From contig NZ_CP031320.1 of assembly GCF_003355155.1 (NCBI RefSeq), positions 606,369 to 670,368 of the forward strand: 64,000 nt of DNA, given 5' to 3'. The notes below the pieces were generated by a model that made no database searches, was not told where the DNA came from, and saw nothing but the letters and a program-made list of their open reading frames with translations. This document shows, piece after piece, positions 34,908-42,205 of this stretch. The stretch's first letter is position 1. Every line of letters begins with the position of its first letter. A program made the position numbers and the translations under genes. This DNA comes from Streptomyces armeniacus. Lineage in GTDB: Bacteria > Actinomycetota > Actinomycetes > Streptomycetales > Streptomycetaceae.

Positions 34908-36680
34908 ATGCACCGGTACCGGTCCCACACCTGCGGCGAGCTCCGTTCCACCGACGTCGGCACCGATGTCCGGCTGAGCGGCTGGCTGCACAATCGGCGG
35001 AACCTGGGCGGCATCCTCTTCCTCGACCTGCGCGACCACTACGGCATCGTGCAGCTGGTCGTACGGCCCGAGCAGACCGCCGTGAACGAGCTGCTGAGCG
35101 GACTCTCCAAGGAGAGCGTCGTCCGTATCGACGGCAAGGTCGTCACGCGCGGCGCGGAGAACGTGAACCCGGAGCTGCCCACCGGCGACATCGAGGTCGA
35201 GGTCGCCGACGTCGAGGTGCTCGGCGCCGCCGACCAGATCCCGTTCACGATCAACGCGGAGGACGGCGTCAACGAGGAGCGGCGGCTCGAGTACCGCTTC
35301 CTCGACCTGCGCCGCGAGCGCATGCACCGCAATGTCATGCTGCGGTCCGCCGTCATCTCCTCCATCCGCCGCCGGATGACCGAGGCGGGCTTCAACGAGA
35401 TGGCGACGCCCATCCTGTCCGCCACCTCGCCCGAGGGCGCCCGCGACTTCCTCGTACCGTCCCGGCTGCACGCCGGCCGGTTCTACGCGCTGCCGCAGGC
35501 CCCGCAGATGTTCAAGCAGCTGCTGATGGTCGCGGGCTTCGACCGGTACTTCCAGATCGCGCCCTGCTTCCGCGACGAGGACGCGCGCGCCGACCGTTCG
35601 CCCGGCGAGTTCTACCAGCTCGACGTCGAGATGAGCTTCGTCGAGCAGGAGGACGTCTTCCGCGTCATCGAGCGGATGATGGCCGGCGTCTTCGAGGAGT
35701 TCGGAAAGGGCCGCCACGTCACCTCGCCGTTCCCGCGCATCCCGTTCCGCGAGGCGATGCTGAAGTACGGCTCGGACAAGCCGGACCTGCGCGCCGAGCT
35801 GGAGCTGGTCGACGTCTCACACATCTTCGCGGGCAGCGGCTTCAAGGCGTTCGCGGACAAGCACGTACGCGCGCTGGCGGTGCCGGACACGGCGGACCAG
35901 CCGCGCAAGTTCTTCGACCAGATGGGCGAGTTCGCCGTCGAGCAGGGCGCGAAGGGCCTGGCGTGGGTGCGGGTCGGCGACGACTCGGAGCTGACCGGGC
36001 CGATCGCCAAGTTCCTCACGGAGTCGGACGTTTCGGCGCTTCTCGCGGCGCTGAACGCGAAGCCGGGCACGGCGGTGTTCTTCGGCGCGGGCGAATTCGA
36101 CGAGGTCTCGAAGATCATGGGCGCCGTGCGCGTAGAGGCGGCACGGCGGGCCGGGCACTTCGCCGAGGACGTCTTCCGCTTCTGCTGGATCGTCGACTTC
36201 CCGATGTTCGAGAAGGACGAGGAGACGGGGAAGATCGAGTTCTCCCACAACCCGTTCTCCATGCCCCAGGGCGGCATCGAGGCGCTGGAGACGCAGGACC
36301 CGCTGTCCGTTCTGGCCTGGCAGTACGACATCGTCTGCAACGGCGTGGAGCTCTCCTCGGGCGCGATCCGGAACCACGAACCGGACATCATGTTCAAGGC
36401 GTTCGGCATCGCCGGATACTCCCGGGAGGAAGTGGAACGCGAATTCGGCGGCATGCTCCGCGCGTTCCAGTTCGGCGCCCCGCCGCACGGCGGCATCGCG
36501 CCGGGCATCGACCGTATCGTCATGCTGCTCGCGGACGAGCCGAACATCCGCGAGACCATCGCGTTCCCCCTCAACGGAAACGCACAGGACCTGCTGATGG
36601 GCGCCCCGACGGAAATCGACGAGACCCGGCTGCGGGAACTCCACATCTCCCTGCGGAAGCCGCCGCCCCCGAAGGCGTAG
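34908..36680 (+). CDS. aspS: Aspartyl-tRNA synthetase
   Basis: 590-residue bacterial-type class IIb synthetase. The N-terminal OB anticodon-binding fold is [20 protein letters not shown]. Class II motifs are visible: motif 2 region [18 protein letters not shown] and motif 3 [14 protein letters not shown]. The GAD insertion domain lies in the middle. It charges tRNA-Asp; in actinobacteria lacking AsnRS it is expected to be non-discriminating and feed GatCAB, which is inference. ATG 34908 ([12 protein letters not shown]) fits homologues; an ATG lies one codon before. A strong terminator follows. Confidence 0.97.
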   Translation: MHRYRSHTCGELRSTDVGTDVRLSGWLHNRRNLGGILFLDLRDHYGIVQLVVRPEQTAVNELLSGLSKESVVRIDGKVVTRGAENVNPELPTGDIEVEVADVEVLGAADQIPFTINAEDGVNEERRLEYRFLDLRRERMHRNVMLRSAVISSIRRRMTEAGFNEMATPILSATSPEGARDFLVPSRLHAGRFYALPQAPQMFKQLLMVAGFDRYFQIAPCFRDEDARADRSPGEFYQLDVEMSFVEQEDVFRVIERMMAGVFEEFGKGRHVTSPFPRIPFREAMLKYGSDKPDLRAELELVDVSHIFAGSGFKAFADKHVRALAVPDTADQPRKFFDQMGEFAVEQGAKGLAWVRVGDDSELTGPIAKFLTESDVSALLAALNAKPGTAVFFGAGEFDEVSKIMGAVRVEAARRAGHFAEDVFRFCWIVDFPMFEKDEETGKIEFSHNPFSMPQGGIEALETQDPLSVLAWQYDIVCNGVELSSGAIRNHEPDIMFKAFGIAGYSREEVEREFGGMLRAFQFGAPPHGGIAPGIDRIVMLLADEPNIRETIAFPLNGNAQDLLMGAPTEIDETRLRELHISLRKPPPPKA

Positions 36681-36688
36681 CCACGTCC

Positions 36689-36719
36689 CGGGTGTCGGGG
36701 CCCGCGGCCCCGACACCCG
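36689..36719 (+). terminator. aspS terminator
   Basis: Perfect 14-bp arms CGGGTGTCGGGGCC (36689-36702) and GGCCCCGACACCCG (36706-36719) enclose a CGC loop 9 nt after the aspS stop. The hairpin is followed by TCCTGTCTC. Confidence 0.92.
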
Positions 36720-36810
36720 TCCTGTCTCAAACTGGCACCGGTGCCGCGGCCGTTCGTATGTCTGCGTATAGCGTGGGTGACGCATCGTAGACCGCGAGGG
36801 GGAATCAACT

Positions 36811-36911
36811 GTGGGTGAGCCCAAGGACGTTCTGGGGGCATATCCACGAAGGACCTGAAGTCGGCCGCCCCGACTTTTCGTACGCAGAGTGGTGAACTGC
36901 TCTCAGTCTGG
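36811..36911 (+). pseudogene. Frameshifted gene remnant, possibly WXG100-like N-terminus
   Basis: A good ribosome site (GCGAGGGGGA) precedes GTG 36811. The frame reads MGEPKDVLGAYPRRT and stops at 36858. Shifting frame at the run of G (36834-36838) continues as ISTKDLKSAAPTFRTQSGEL (36840 onward), a natural-looking helix-forming sequence reminiscent of type VII secretion target N-termini. Coding resemblance fades after about 36911. A TAGCGT hexamer (36769-36774) sits 36 nt upstream of the GTG. I infer a truncated, frameshifted gene; the family call is weak. The rest of the 317-bp gap holds only the aspS terminator. Confidence 0.4.
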
Positions 36912-36997
36912 AGAACGGGTTCACGTCTCCCGGCTGAGGGCGGAGTTCACCCGGTGAGGCCCGGCTTTCAACCGCGTGGGACGCGACGGCAGTTCCG

Positions 36998-37996
36998 CTA
37001 CGCGTCCGCGGTCGGTTCCAGGACCCAGCGGGCGAAGTCCGCTGGGCCTACGTTGCTTCCGCACAGGATCGTGGTGACGCGCCGCCCCGCGAACCGCTCG
37101 GGGTTCTCGAGGACCGCGGCGATCCCCAGGGCCGCGGAGGGCTCGACGACCAGCCCCGCGTGCTCGTACAGCGCGCGCATGCCCGCCTTGATCGAGTCCT
37201 CGCGCACGAGCACCACGTCGTCGAGGACGGCGAGCAGGTCGTCCAGTACCTCGGGGATGGGGCAGCGGCCCGCGACGCCGTCGGCGATCGTGTCGATGCG
37301 GTCCGTTTCGACGAGCGTTCGCCGCTGCCACGACAGGGCCATCGCGGGCGCGCCGAGGGGCTGGATGCCGATCACCTGCGCGTGGTCGGCGAGCGCGCGT
37401 ACGGCGTAGCCGACGCCACTGGCCATCGCTCCGCCGCCGAGGGCCACGAGTACGACGTCGAGCGCCGGGTCGTCCCGTACGAGTTCGAGACCGATCGTGG
37501 CGGCGCCCTCGCAGGTCGCCAGGTCCAGGCTGTCCTCGACCAGGCGGACGCCGTCGGTCTCCGCGATCTCGCGGGCCAGCAGCCGGGCGTCTTCGATGTC
37601 CTCGCCTTCGAGCCGTACGTCCGCGCCGAAGGCGGAAATCTGGCGCAGCTTCAGCGGGTTGGCGGTCTTCGCCACCACGACGGTGACGTCGAGACCGCGG
37701 CGGGAGCCGCTGTAGGCGAGCGCCTGCCCGAGGTTCCCGGCGCTCGCGCACACCAGCCGCGATACGCCTTCCCCGCGGGCCGCGGCGGCGACGGTCTCCG
37801 TGCCGCGCCCCTTGAAGCTCCGCACCGGGTTGAGCGTTTCGACCTTCAGCGTCGTCGAGCACCCGAGCGCCCGGTCGAGCGGGGCGCACGGCAGCGCCGG
37901 CGTATCGAGGAACGCCGGGTCAATCTCCCTGGCCGCGGCGCGGATTCGGTCGAGCCGGAGCCGTACGGAGTCGAGATCGCTCACGGGCGTCAGCAT
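36998..37996 (-). CDS. PLP-dependent enzyme, threonine dehydratase/synthase-like (PALP fold type II)
   Basis: 332 residues. The PLP lysine is in VRSFKGRGTE, the Asn-containing loop is CASAGNLGQALAY, and the phosphate-binding glycine loop is ALGGGAMASG. A late CGSNVG matches the pyridine-ring Ser/Cys position. The fold covers serine/threonine dehydratases, threonine synthase and cysteine synthase; the SFKGRG motif favours dehydratase-like activity. The regulatory ACT domain is absent, so a catabolic form is possible. GTG or ATG usage at 37996 fits the conserved N-terminus. Confidence 0.87.
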   Translation of the reverse strand: MLTPVSDLDSVRLRLDRIRAAAREIDPAFLDTPALPCAPLDRALGCSTTLKVETLNPVRSFKGRGTETVAAAARGEGVSRLVCASAGNLGQALAYSGSRRGLDVTVVVAKTANPLKLRQISAFGADVRLEGEDIEDARLLAREIAETDGVRLVEDSLDLATCEGAATIGLELVRDDPALDVVLVALGGGAMASGVGYAVRALADHAQVIGIQPLGAPAMALSWQRRTLVETDRIDTIADGVAGRCPIPEVLDDLLAVLDDVVLVREDSIKAGMRALYEHAGLVVEPSAALGIAAVLENPERFAGRRVTTILCGSNVGPADFARWVLEPTADA

Positions 37997-38217
37997 GCCA
38001 TGCCCGCGTCGGGCGGGGCGGGCACGCGAGGAGCCCCTCGAGTGCCTGCCCGTCCCGGGAATCCTGGGAGCGCTCTACAACCCTTCGCGCGCGTCGCGTG
38101 TCTTCTTGGGAGATCGGAGCTTTTGGCCGGTGTCCCCTCCGGACGCGTACGGAGGGACGACCCACACCTGCGCCCTGCTCCGAGGCCAACGTACGACCGA
38201 GCAAGGGGGAACCACCC

Positions 38218-38742
38218 ATGCGTTCACGCATGTTCGCCACGGCGGCCGTCGCCGCCGCCTTCGTCATGGTCCCGGCAGGCAGCGCTCTCGCGGGCAGCGG
38301 ACCGGCTCCCGCGCCGTCCGAGCGCGCCTCGTCCCAGTCCACGGCACCCACGCCCGAGGGGAACCCCTTGAGCAAGAGGGCTCAGGCCAGCGACGTCTGT
38401 TATGACGCCCGCCAGATCGGCGAGACGCGCCACATCAAGCAGGGCGGCGAGATCATCGCCTCCGTCAAGCACTTCAGCTCGTCCATTTGCGAAGCGGACT
38501 ACAGCTATGTCTGGCTCTGGCAGAGTTTCGTCGACAAGGAGGACGACTACGACGTCAGCGCCGGCATGTTCAACTACGCGGAGGACGGGCAGCAGGGACA
38601 GGTGTCCTGGCCCAAGGACAACGGCCAGGAGTACTGGTCCGAGCGCTCGGACGCCTCGTACGACTGCAAGGCCGCGGTCGGCTCCGTCCGCCCGGCGGGC
38701 TCCGCCACCACGTACTCGGGGCAGACCGACAAGCGCTGCTGA
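38218..38742 (+). CDS. Secreted protein of unknown function
   Basis: 174 residues. A clear signal peptide (basic MRSRM, hydrophobic AVAAAFVMVPAGSALA, cleavage after ALA) is followed by a Ser/Pro/Ala linker. The mature domain has four or five Cys (SDVCYD, SSICEAD, SYDCKAA, terminal DKRC) that may form disulfides and is rich in Trp/Tyr (YVWLWQSFV). No family is recognised. AAGGGGGA lies 7 nt before ATG 38218. It may be a small extracellular inhibitor or binding protein, but that is a guess. Confidence 0.75.
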   Translation: MRSRMFATAAVAAAFVMVPAGSALAGSGPAPAPSERASSQSTAPTPEGNPLSKRAQASDVCYDARQIGETRHIKQGGEIIASVKHFSSSICEADYSYVWLWQSFVDKEDDYDVSAGMFNYAEDGQQGQVSWPKDNGQEYWSERSDASYDCKAAVGSVRPAGSATTYSGQTDKRC

Positions 38743-38797
38743 CGACGGAACGCGGCGGCGGCTCGGCGCCGGCCGAGCCACTGCCTGCGTACGACCG

Positions 38798-38835
38798 AAG
38801 GCGCCCCTGCCGTCTGCCGGACGGCGGGGGCGCTT
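38798..38835. terminator. Bidirectional terminator between secreted protein and GNAT genes
   Basis: AAGGCGCCCCTGCCGTC (38798-38814) pairs with GACGGCGGGGGCGCTT (38820-38835) with one mismatch or bulge. A smaller hairpin GGCTCGGC/GCCGAGCC lies just before it (38760-38779). Confidence 0.8.
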
Positions 38836-38874
38836 GCGGCGTTCGTACGGGGTGGGCACCCCGTTTCGCCGGGC

Positions 38875-39405
38875 TCAGGGCCTGAGCAGTCCGCCGACCC
38901 ACCAGTCGTGCGGGCGGCCGTCGTTGGCGATCACACGGTGCCGCAGGGTTCCCTCGACGGTGAAGCCCAGCTTCTCGGCGATGGCGCGCGAGCCGGTGTT
39001 CCCGACCATGGCCCACCACTCGATGCGGTGAACGTCGAGCGCGGCCCAGCCCCAGTCGCACAGCGCCCGCGCGGCCTCGGCCGAATAGCCGCGGCCGCGC
39101 TGCTTTTCGGCCGCCCAGTAGCCGAGTTCGAAGACGCCCAGGCTCAGCCTGGTGAGGCAGTACGAGCCGACGAACGCCCCGCCGTCCTTGCGGAAGGCAC
39201 CGAGGGTGTAGTCCTTGTCCGTCGCCCACCCCTCGGGCCAGTCCTCGTACACGCGCTTCTCGGCGTCCTGCCGCCGGAAAGGCACGGGAACCGGCGTATA
39301 GAACTGGATGTCCTCGTCCTGGCAGGCGTCGTACACCACGTCGACGTCGCCGGGGGCGAATGCGCGCAGTACGAGACGTTCGGTCTCAAGAGTCACCGGA
39401 TCCAC
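38875..39405 (-). CDS. GNAT acetyltransferase, RimJ/RimL type
   Basis: 176 residues. The opening TLETERLVLRAFAPGDVDVVYDA is the typical RimJ/RimL start. The acetyl-CoA-binding motif A is ELGYWAAEKQRGRGYSAEAARAL (Q/RxxGxG as QRGRGY), and motif B follows (HRIEWWAMVGNTGSRAIAEKLGF). It acetylates an N-terminal or small-molecule amine. GTG 39405 was selected by homology; an upstream GTG at 39420 is possible and no clear ribosome site favours either. Confidence 0.87.
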   Translation of the reverse strand: MDPVTLETERLVLRAFAPGDVDVVYDACQDEDIQFYTPVPVPFRRQDAEKRVYEDWPEGWATDKDYTLGAFRKDGGAFVGSYCLTRLSLGVFELGYWAAEKQRGRGYSAEAARALCDWGWAALDVHRIEWWAMVGNTGSRAIAEKLGFTVEGTLRHRVIANDGRPHDWWVGGLLRP

Positions 39406-39670
39406 CGCGCCAGTGTGCACGCCGACTGCGGGCGCTGGCCAGCGAATTATGTGCCCTCGCTGCCGTGCGCTGTGCTGATTCACATGGCACAGCGCAATTC
39501 GAGAATGTACGGGAAGAATTCAGGAGTTCAGGCGGGGAGAACTGATCCGGAGTTCAGGGAGAGGGATCGCGAGAACAGTTCCGGGTGAGCTGGACCGGGT
39601 GTCGAAAAGGGTGGCAGGATCGGGCGGGTTCACGTCAAGTCGCCTTGTTCTGAAGGAAATCTGATTCCCC

Positions 39671-40117
39671 ATGCGTGCGTTTCCCGTAGTTGCCGTCGTT
39701 GCTGCTTCCGCCTTCCTGCTCGCCGGGTGTTCCGACGATTCCGACGGGTCCGGGAAGAAGGGGAAGCGGGCGGCGGACGCCGTGCAGGACGGGGCCGAGG
39801 ATGCCGCGCAGGAGCCCGCCGGGGGCGGGCACACCGTGGTGTACGAGGCGACGTCCACCGGGGCGTTCGACGTGAAGTACTCCGGGGGTGAGGAGATGGG
39901 CGCCGAGAAGCAGGTGCCCGGTGCCAAGTCGCCCTGGAAGGTCACGCAGAAGACCGGCGAGGGCCAGGTGGTGGCCAGCATGACCGTGACCGGGACCGAC
40001 GTCACGGCCGATGCCGTCGTCAGCTGCAAGCTGACGGTGGACGGCAAGGTCGTGAAGGAGGAGAAGAGCAAGCCCGGTGAGGCAGGTTTCGTCATGTGCG
40101 TGGGGAATCTGACCTGA
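39671..40117 (+). CDS. MmpS-like lipoprotein
   Basis: 148 residues. The lipobox FLLAGC places the lipidated Cys at residue 20. After an acidic/charged linker comes an MmpS-type beta domain: VVYEATSTGAFDVKYSG, KSPWKVTQKTGEGQVVASMT and VSCKLTVDGKVVKEEK, ending with a second Cys (FVMCVG). In mycobacteria MmpS proteins assist MmpL transporters; in streptomycetes such lipoproteins stand alone, as here. It faces outside on the membrane. Confidence 0.82.
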   Translation: MRAFPVVAVVAASAFLLAGCSDDSDGSGKKGKRAADAVQDGAEDAAQEPAGGGHTVVYEATSTGAFDVKYSGGEEMGAEKQVPGAKSPWKVTQKTGEGQVVASMTVTGTDVTADAVVSCKLTVDGKVVKEEKSKPGEAGFVMCVGNLT

Positions 40118-40184
40118 CTGCTGAGCGCGGGCCGGTGGGCTGAGCCCGGGCCGTACGCGGCCCACGCCGCGCCCGTACGGCAGC

Positions 40185-40218
40185 AGGCCCGCCCGTACGC
40201 GTACGTACGGGCGGGCCT
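40185..40218. terminator. Bidirectional terminator between the lipoprotein gene and metG
   Basis: Perfect 15-bp arms AGGCCCGCCCGTACG (40185-40199) and CGTACGGGCGGGCCT (40204-40218) enclose a CGTA loop, between converging genes. Confidence 0.9.
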
Positions 40219-40249
40219 CAGGGCCTCAGGGTCAAAGCCCCGCGGCGGC

Positions 40250-41866
40250 TCAGTCCGCCTTCGGCTCCTCCAGGCGCGGGAACAGCACCGCGCCCTTCGT
40301 GACCGTCGCGCCCGCCGGGAGCTGCCCCCAGCGGCCCGCGTCCTGGACCCGCTGGTCGCTCAGGGCGCCCAGCGCGGGCTCGGCGCCGAGGGAGTCCCAG
40401 AGCTTGCGGCAGGTGTCCGGCATCACCGCGTTGAGCAGGACCGCGCAGGCGCGGAGCGACTCGGCGGCGGTGTAGAGGATCGTCGCGAGCCGGGCCTGTG
40501 CCTCGGCGGACTCGTCCTTGGCGACCTTCCAGGGCGCCTGCTCGGTCAGATAGCCGTTGACCTGCTTGACGAAGTCGAAGACGGCCGCGATGCCGCCGGA
40601 GAAGTCCAGCTCGTCGCCGATGCGCCGGTCGGCCTCGGCCGCGGCGGTGGCCAGCCCGTCGGTGACGGCCTGCTCGGCGGGCCCGGCCGAGGCGGGCTCC
40701 GGGAGCTTGCCGTCGAAGTACTTGCCGACCATGGCCGCGACGCGTGAGGCGAGGTTGCCGAAGTCGTTGGCGAGCTCGCTGGTGTAGCGGGCGCTGAAGT
40801 CCTCCCAGGAGAACGAGCCGTCCTGCCCGAAGGCGATCGCCCGCAGGAAGTACCAGCGGTACGCGTCCACGCCGAAGTGCTCGGTGAGCTGCTGCGGCGA
40901 GATGCCGGTGAGGTTGGACTTCGACATCTTCTCGCCGCCGACCATCAGCCAGCCGTTCGCGGCGATCTTCCCCGGCAGCGGGAGGCCGTTCGCCATCAGC
41001 ATCGCGGGCCAGATCACCGCGTGGAAGCGGAGGATGTCCTTCCCGACCAGGTGCACGTCCGCCGGGAAGACGTCCTCGAACCTGGCCTGGTCGGCGCCGT
41101 ACCCGACGGCGGTGGCGTAGTTGAGGAGCGCGTCGATCCACACGTAGATGACGTGCTTGTCGTCCCACGGAACCTTGACGCCCCAGTCGAACGTCGAGCG
41201 GGAGATGGACAGGTCCTCCAGGCCCTGGCGTACGAAGTTCACGACCTCGTTCCGCGCGGACTCCGGCTGGATGAAGCCCGGGTTCTGCTCGTAGTGCTCC
41301 AGCAGCTTCGGGCCGTAGGCGGAGAGCCGGAAGAAGTAGTTCTCCTCCTGGAGCATCTCGACGGGCGTGCGGTGGATCGGGCAGAGCTTCTGCCCGGCGT
41401 ACTCGCCCTCGCCGTCGAGCAGCTCGCCGTAGGTCTTGTACTCCTCGCAGCCCACGCAGTACGGCCCTTCATAGCCGCCCTGGTAGATCTCGCCGCGGTC
41501 GTACAGATCCTGTACGAACTCCTGCACCCGGGCCGTGTGCCGGGCCTCGGTGGTGCGGATGAAGTCGTCGTTCGCGATCTCCAGATGCCGCCAGAGGGGC
41601 TTCCACGCCTCCTCGACGAGCCGGTCGCACCACGCCTGCGGCGATACGCCGTTGGCCTCGGCGGTGCGCATGATCTTCTGACCGTGCTCGTCCGTGCCGG
41701 TGAGGTACCACACCTTCTCGCCGCGCTGCCGGTGCCAGCGCGTGAGCACGTCGCCTGCGACGGTCGTATAGGCGTGGCCCAGGTGGGGAGCGTCGTTCAC
41801 GTAGTAAATGGGGGTCGAGACGTAGTACGTCTGCTGTCCCGTCTGCTCAGTTCCAGTGGCCGCCAT
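40250..41866 (-). CDS. metG: Methionyl-tRNA synthetase
   Basis: 538-residue class I synthetase. The HIGH-like motif is APHLGHAYT, the zinc/connective peptide has CVGC and LCPIH, and the signature loop is GEKMSKSNL. The anticodon-binding helix bundle is C-terminal; the tRNA-binding EMAP-like appendix is absent. It charges initiator and elongator tRNA-Met. ATG 41866 (MAATGTEQTGQQTYYVSTPIYY) is plausible. The gene stands alone, facing a terminator. Confidence 0.97.
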   Translation of the reverse strand: MAATGTEQTGQQTYYVSTPIYYVNDAPHLGHAYTTVAGDVLTRWHRQRGEKVWYLTGTDEHGQKIMRTAEANGVSPQAWCDRLVEEAWKPLWRHLEIANDDFIRTTEARHTARVQEFVQDLYDRGEIYQGGYEGPYCVGCEEYKTYGELLDGEGEYAGQKLCPIHRTPVEMLQEENYFFRLSAYGPKLLEHYEQNPGFIQPESARNEVVNFVRQGLEDLSISRSTFDWGVKVPWDDKHVIYVWIDALLNYATAVGYGADQARFEDVFPADVHLVGKDILRFHAVIWPAMLMANGLPLPGKIAANGWLMVGGEKMSKSNLTGISPQQLTEHFGVDAYRWYFLRAIAFGQDGSFSWEDFSARYTSELANDFGNLASRVAAMVGKYFDGKLPEPASAGPAEQAVTDGLATAAAEADRRIGDELDFSGGIAAVFDFVKQVNGYLTEQAPWKVAKDESAEAQARLATILYTAAESLRACAVLLNAVMPDTCRKLWDSLGAEPALGALSDQRVQDAGRWGQLPAGATVTKGAVLFPRLEEPKAD

Positions 41867-42205
41867 GGTCGAAATCCTATCGGCCCGTGGGTGGCCGTCT
41901 CGCCTCGTTTACGCACGGTGACGGCGGTCGGCCAAGGGGTGTCCGCAGGGCGGGGGTGGGGTTTGTACCACCCCAGGTCGGCGGCAACCCCCATGGGCAG
42001 GGCAACTGCCGCTCCATAGCGTCAGTGTGGACACCGGACGGCAGGATCACGGCACCGGTGCGGGACTCGCGGAGGCAGCGGTGGCAAGCCGGCACACGTA
42101 CGACGACACGGGGTGTCCGCGGTGGGACGGGGAGGCCGGGGGCGTACGGGTCCGCGGCGCGCGCGGCAGCGTGAGGGGCCGCGGCGTACGGGGAGGGCCG
42201 CGCTG
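41867..42205. other. Divergent promoter region metG/FtsX permease, no gene seen
   Basis: A 339-bp gap. It contains a small hairpin GGGGTGG/CCACCCC (41953-41974), GGCAG/CTGCC symmetry near 41997-42010 and the -10-like octamer TAGCGTCA (42017-42024), which recurs at other promoters in the window. There is no Walker motif, so the ATPase expected beside an FtsX permease is not here. Confidence 0.45.

Noticed and set aside
31217..35014. A 1265-codon minus-strand open frame
   Set aside because: It runs antisense to pirin and out of frame through the SpoIIE phosphatase gene. The real protein in the other frame has clear motifs.
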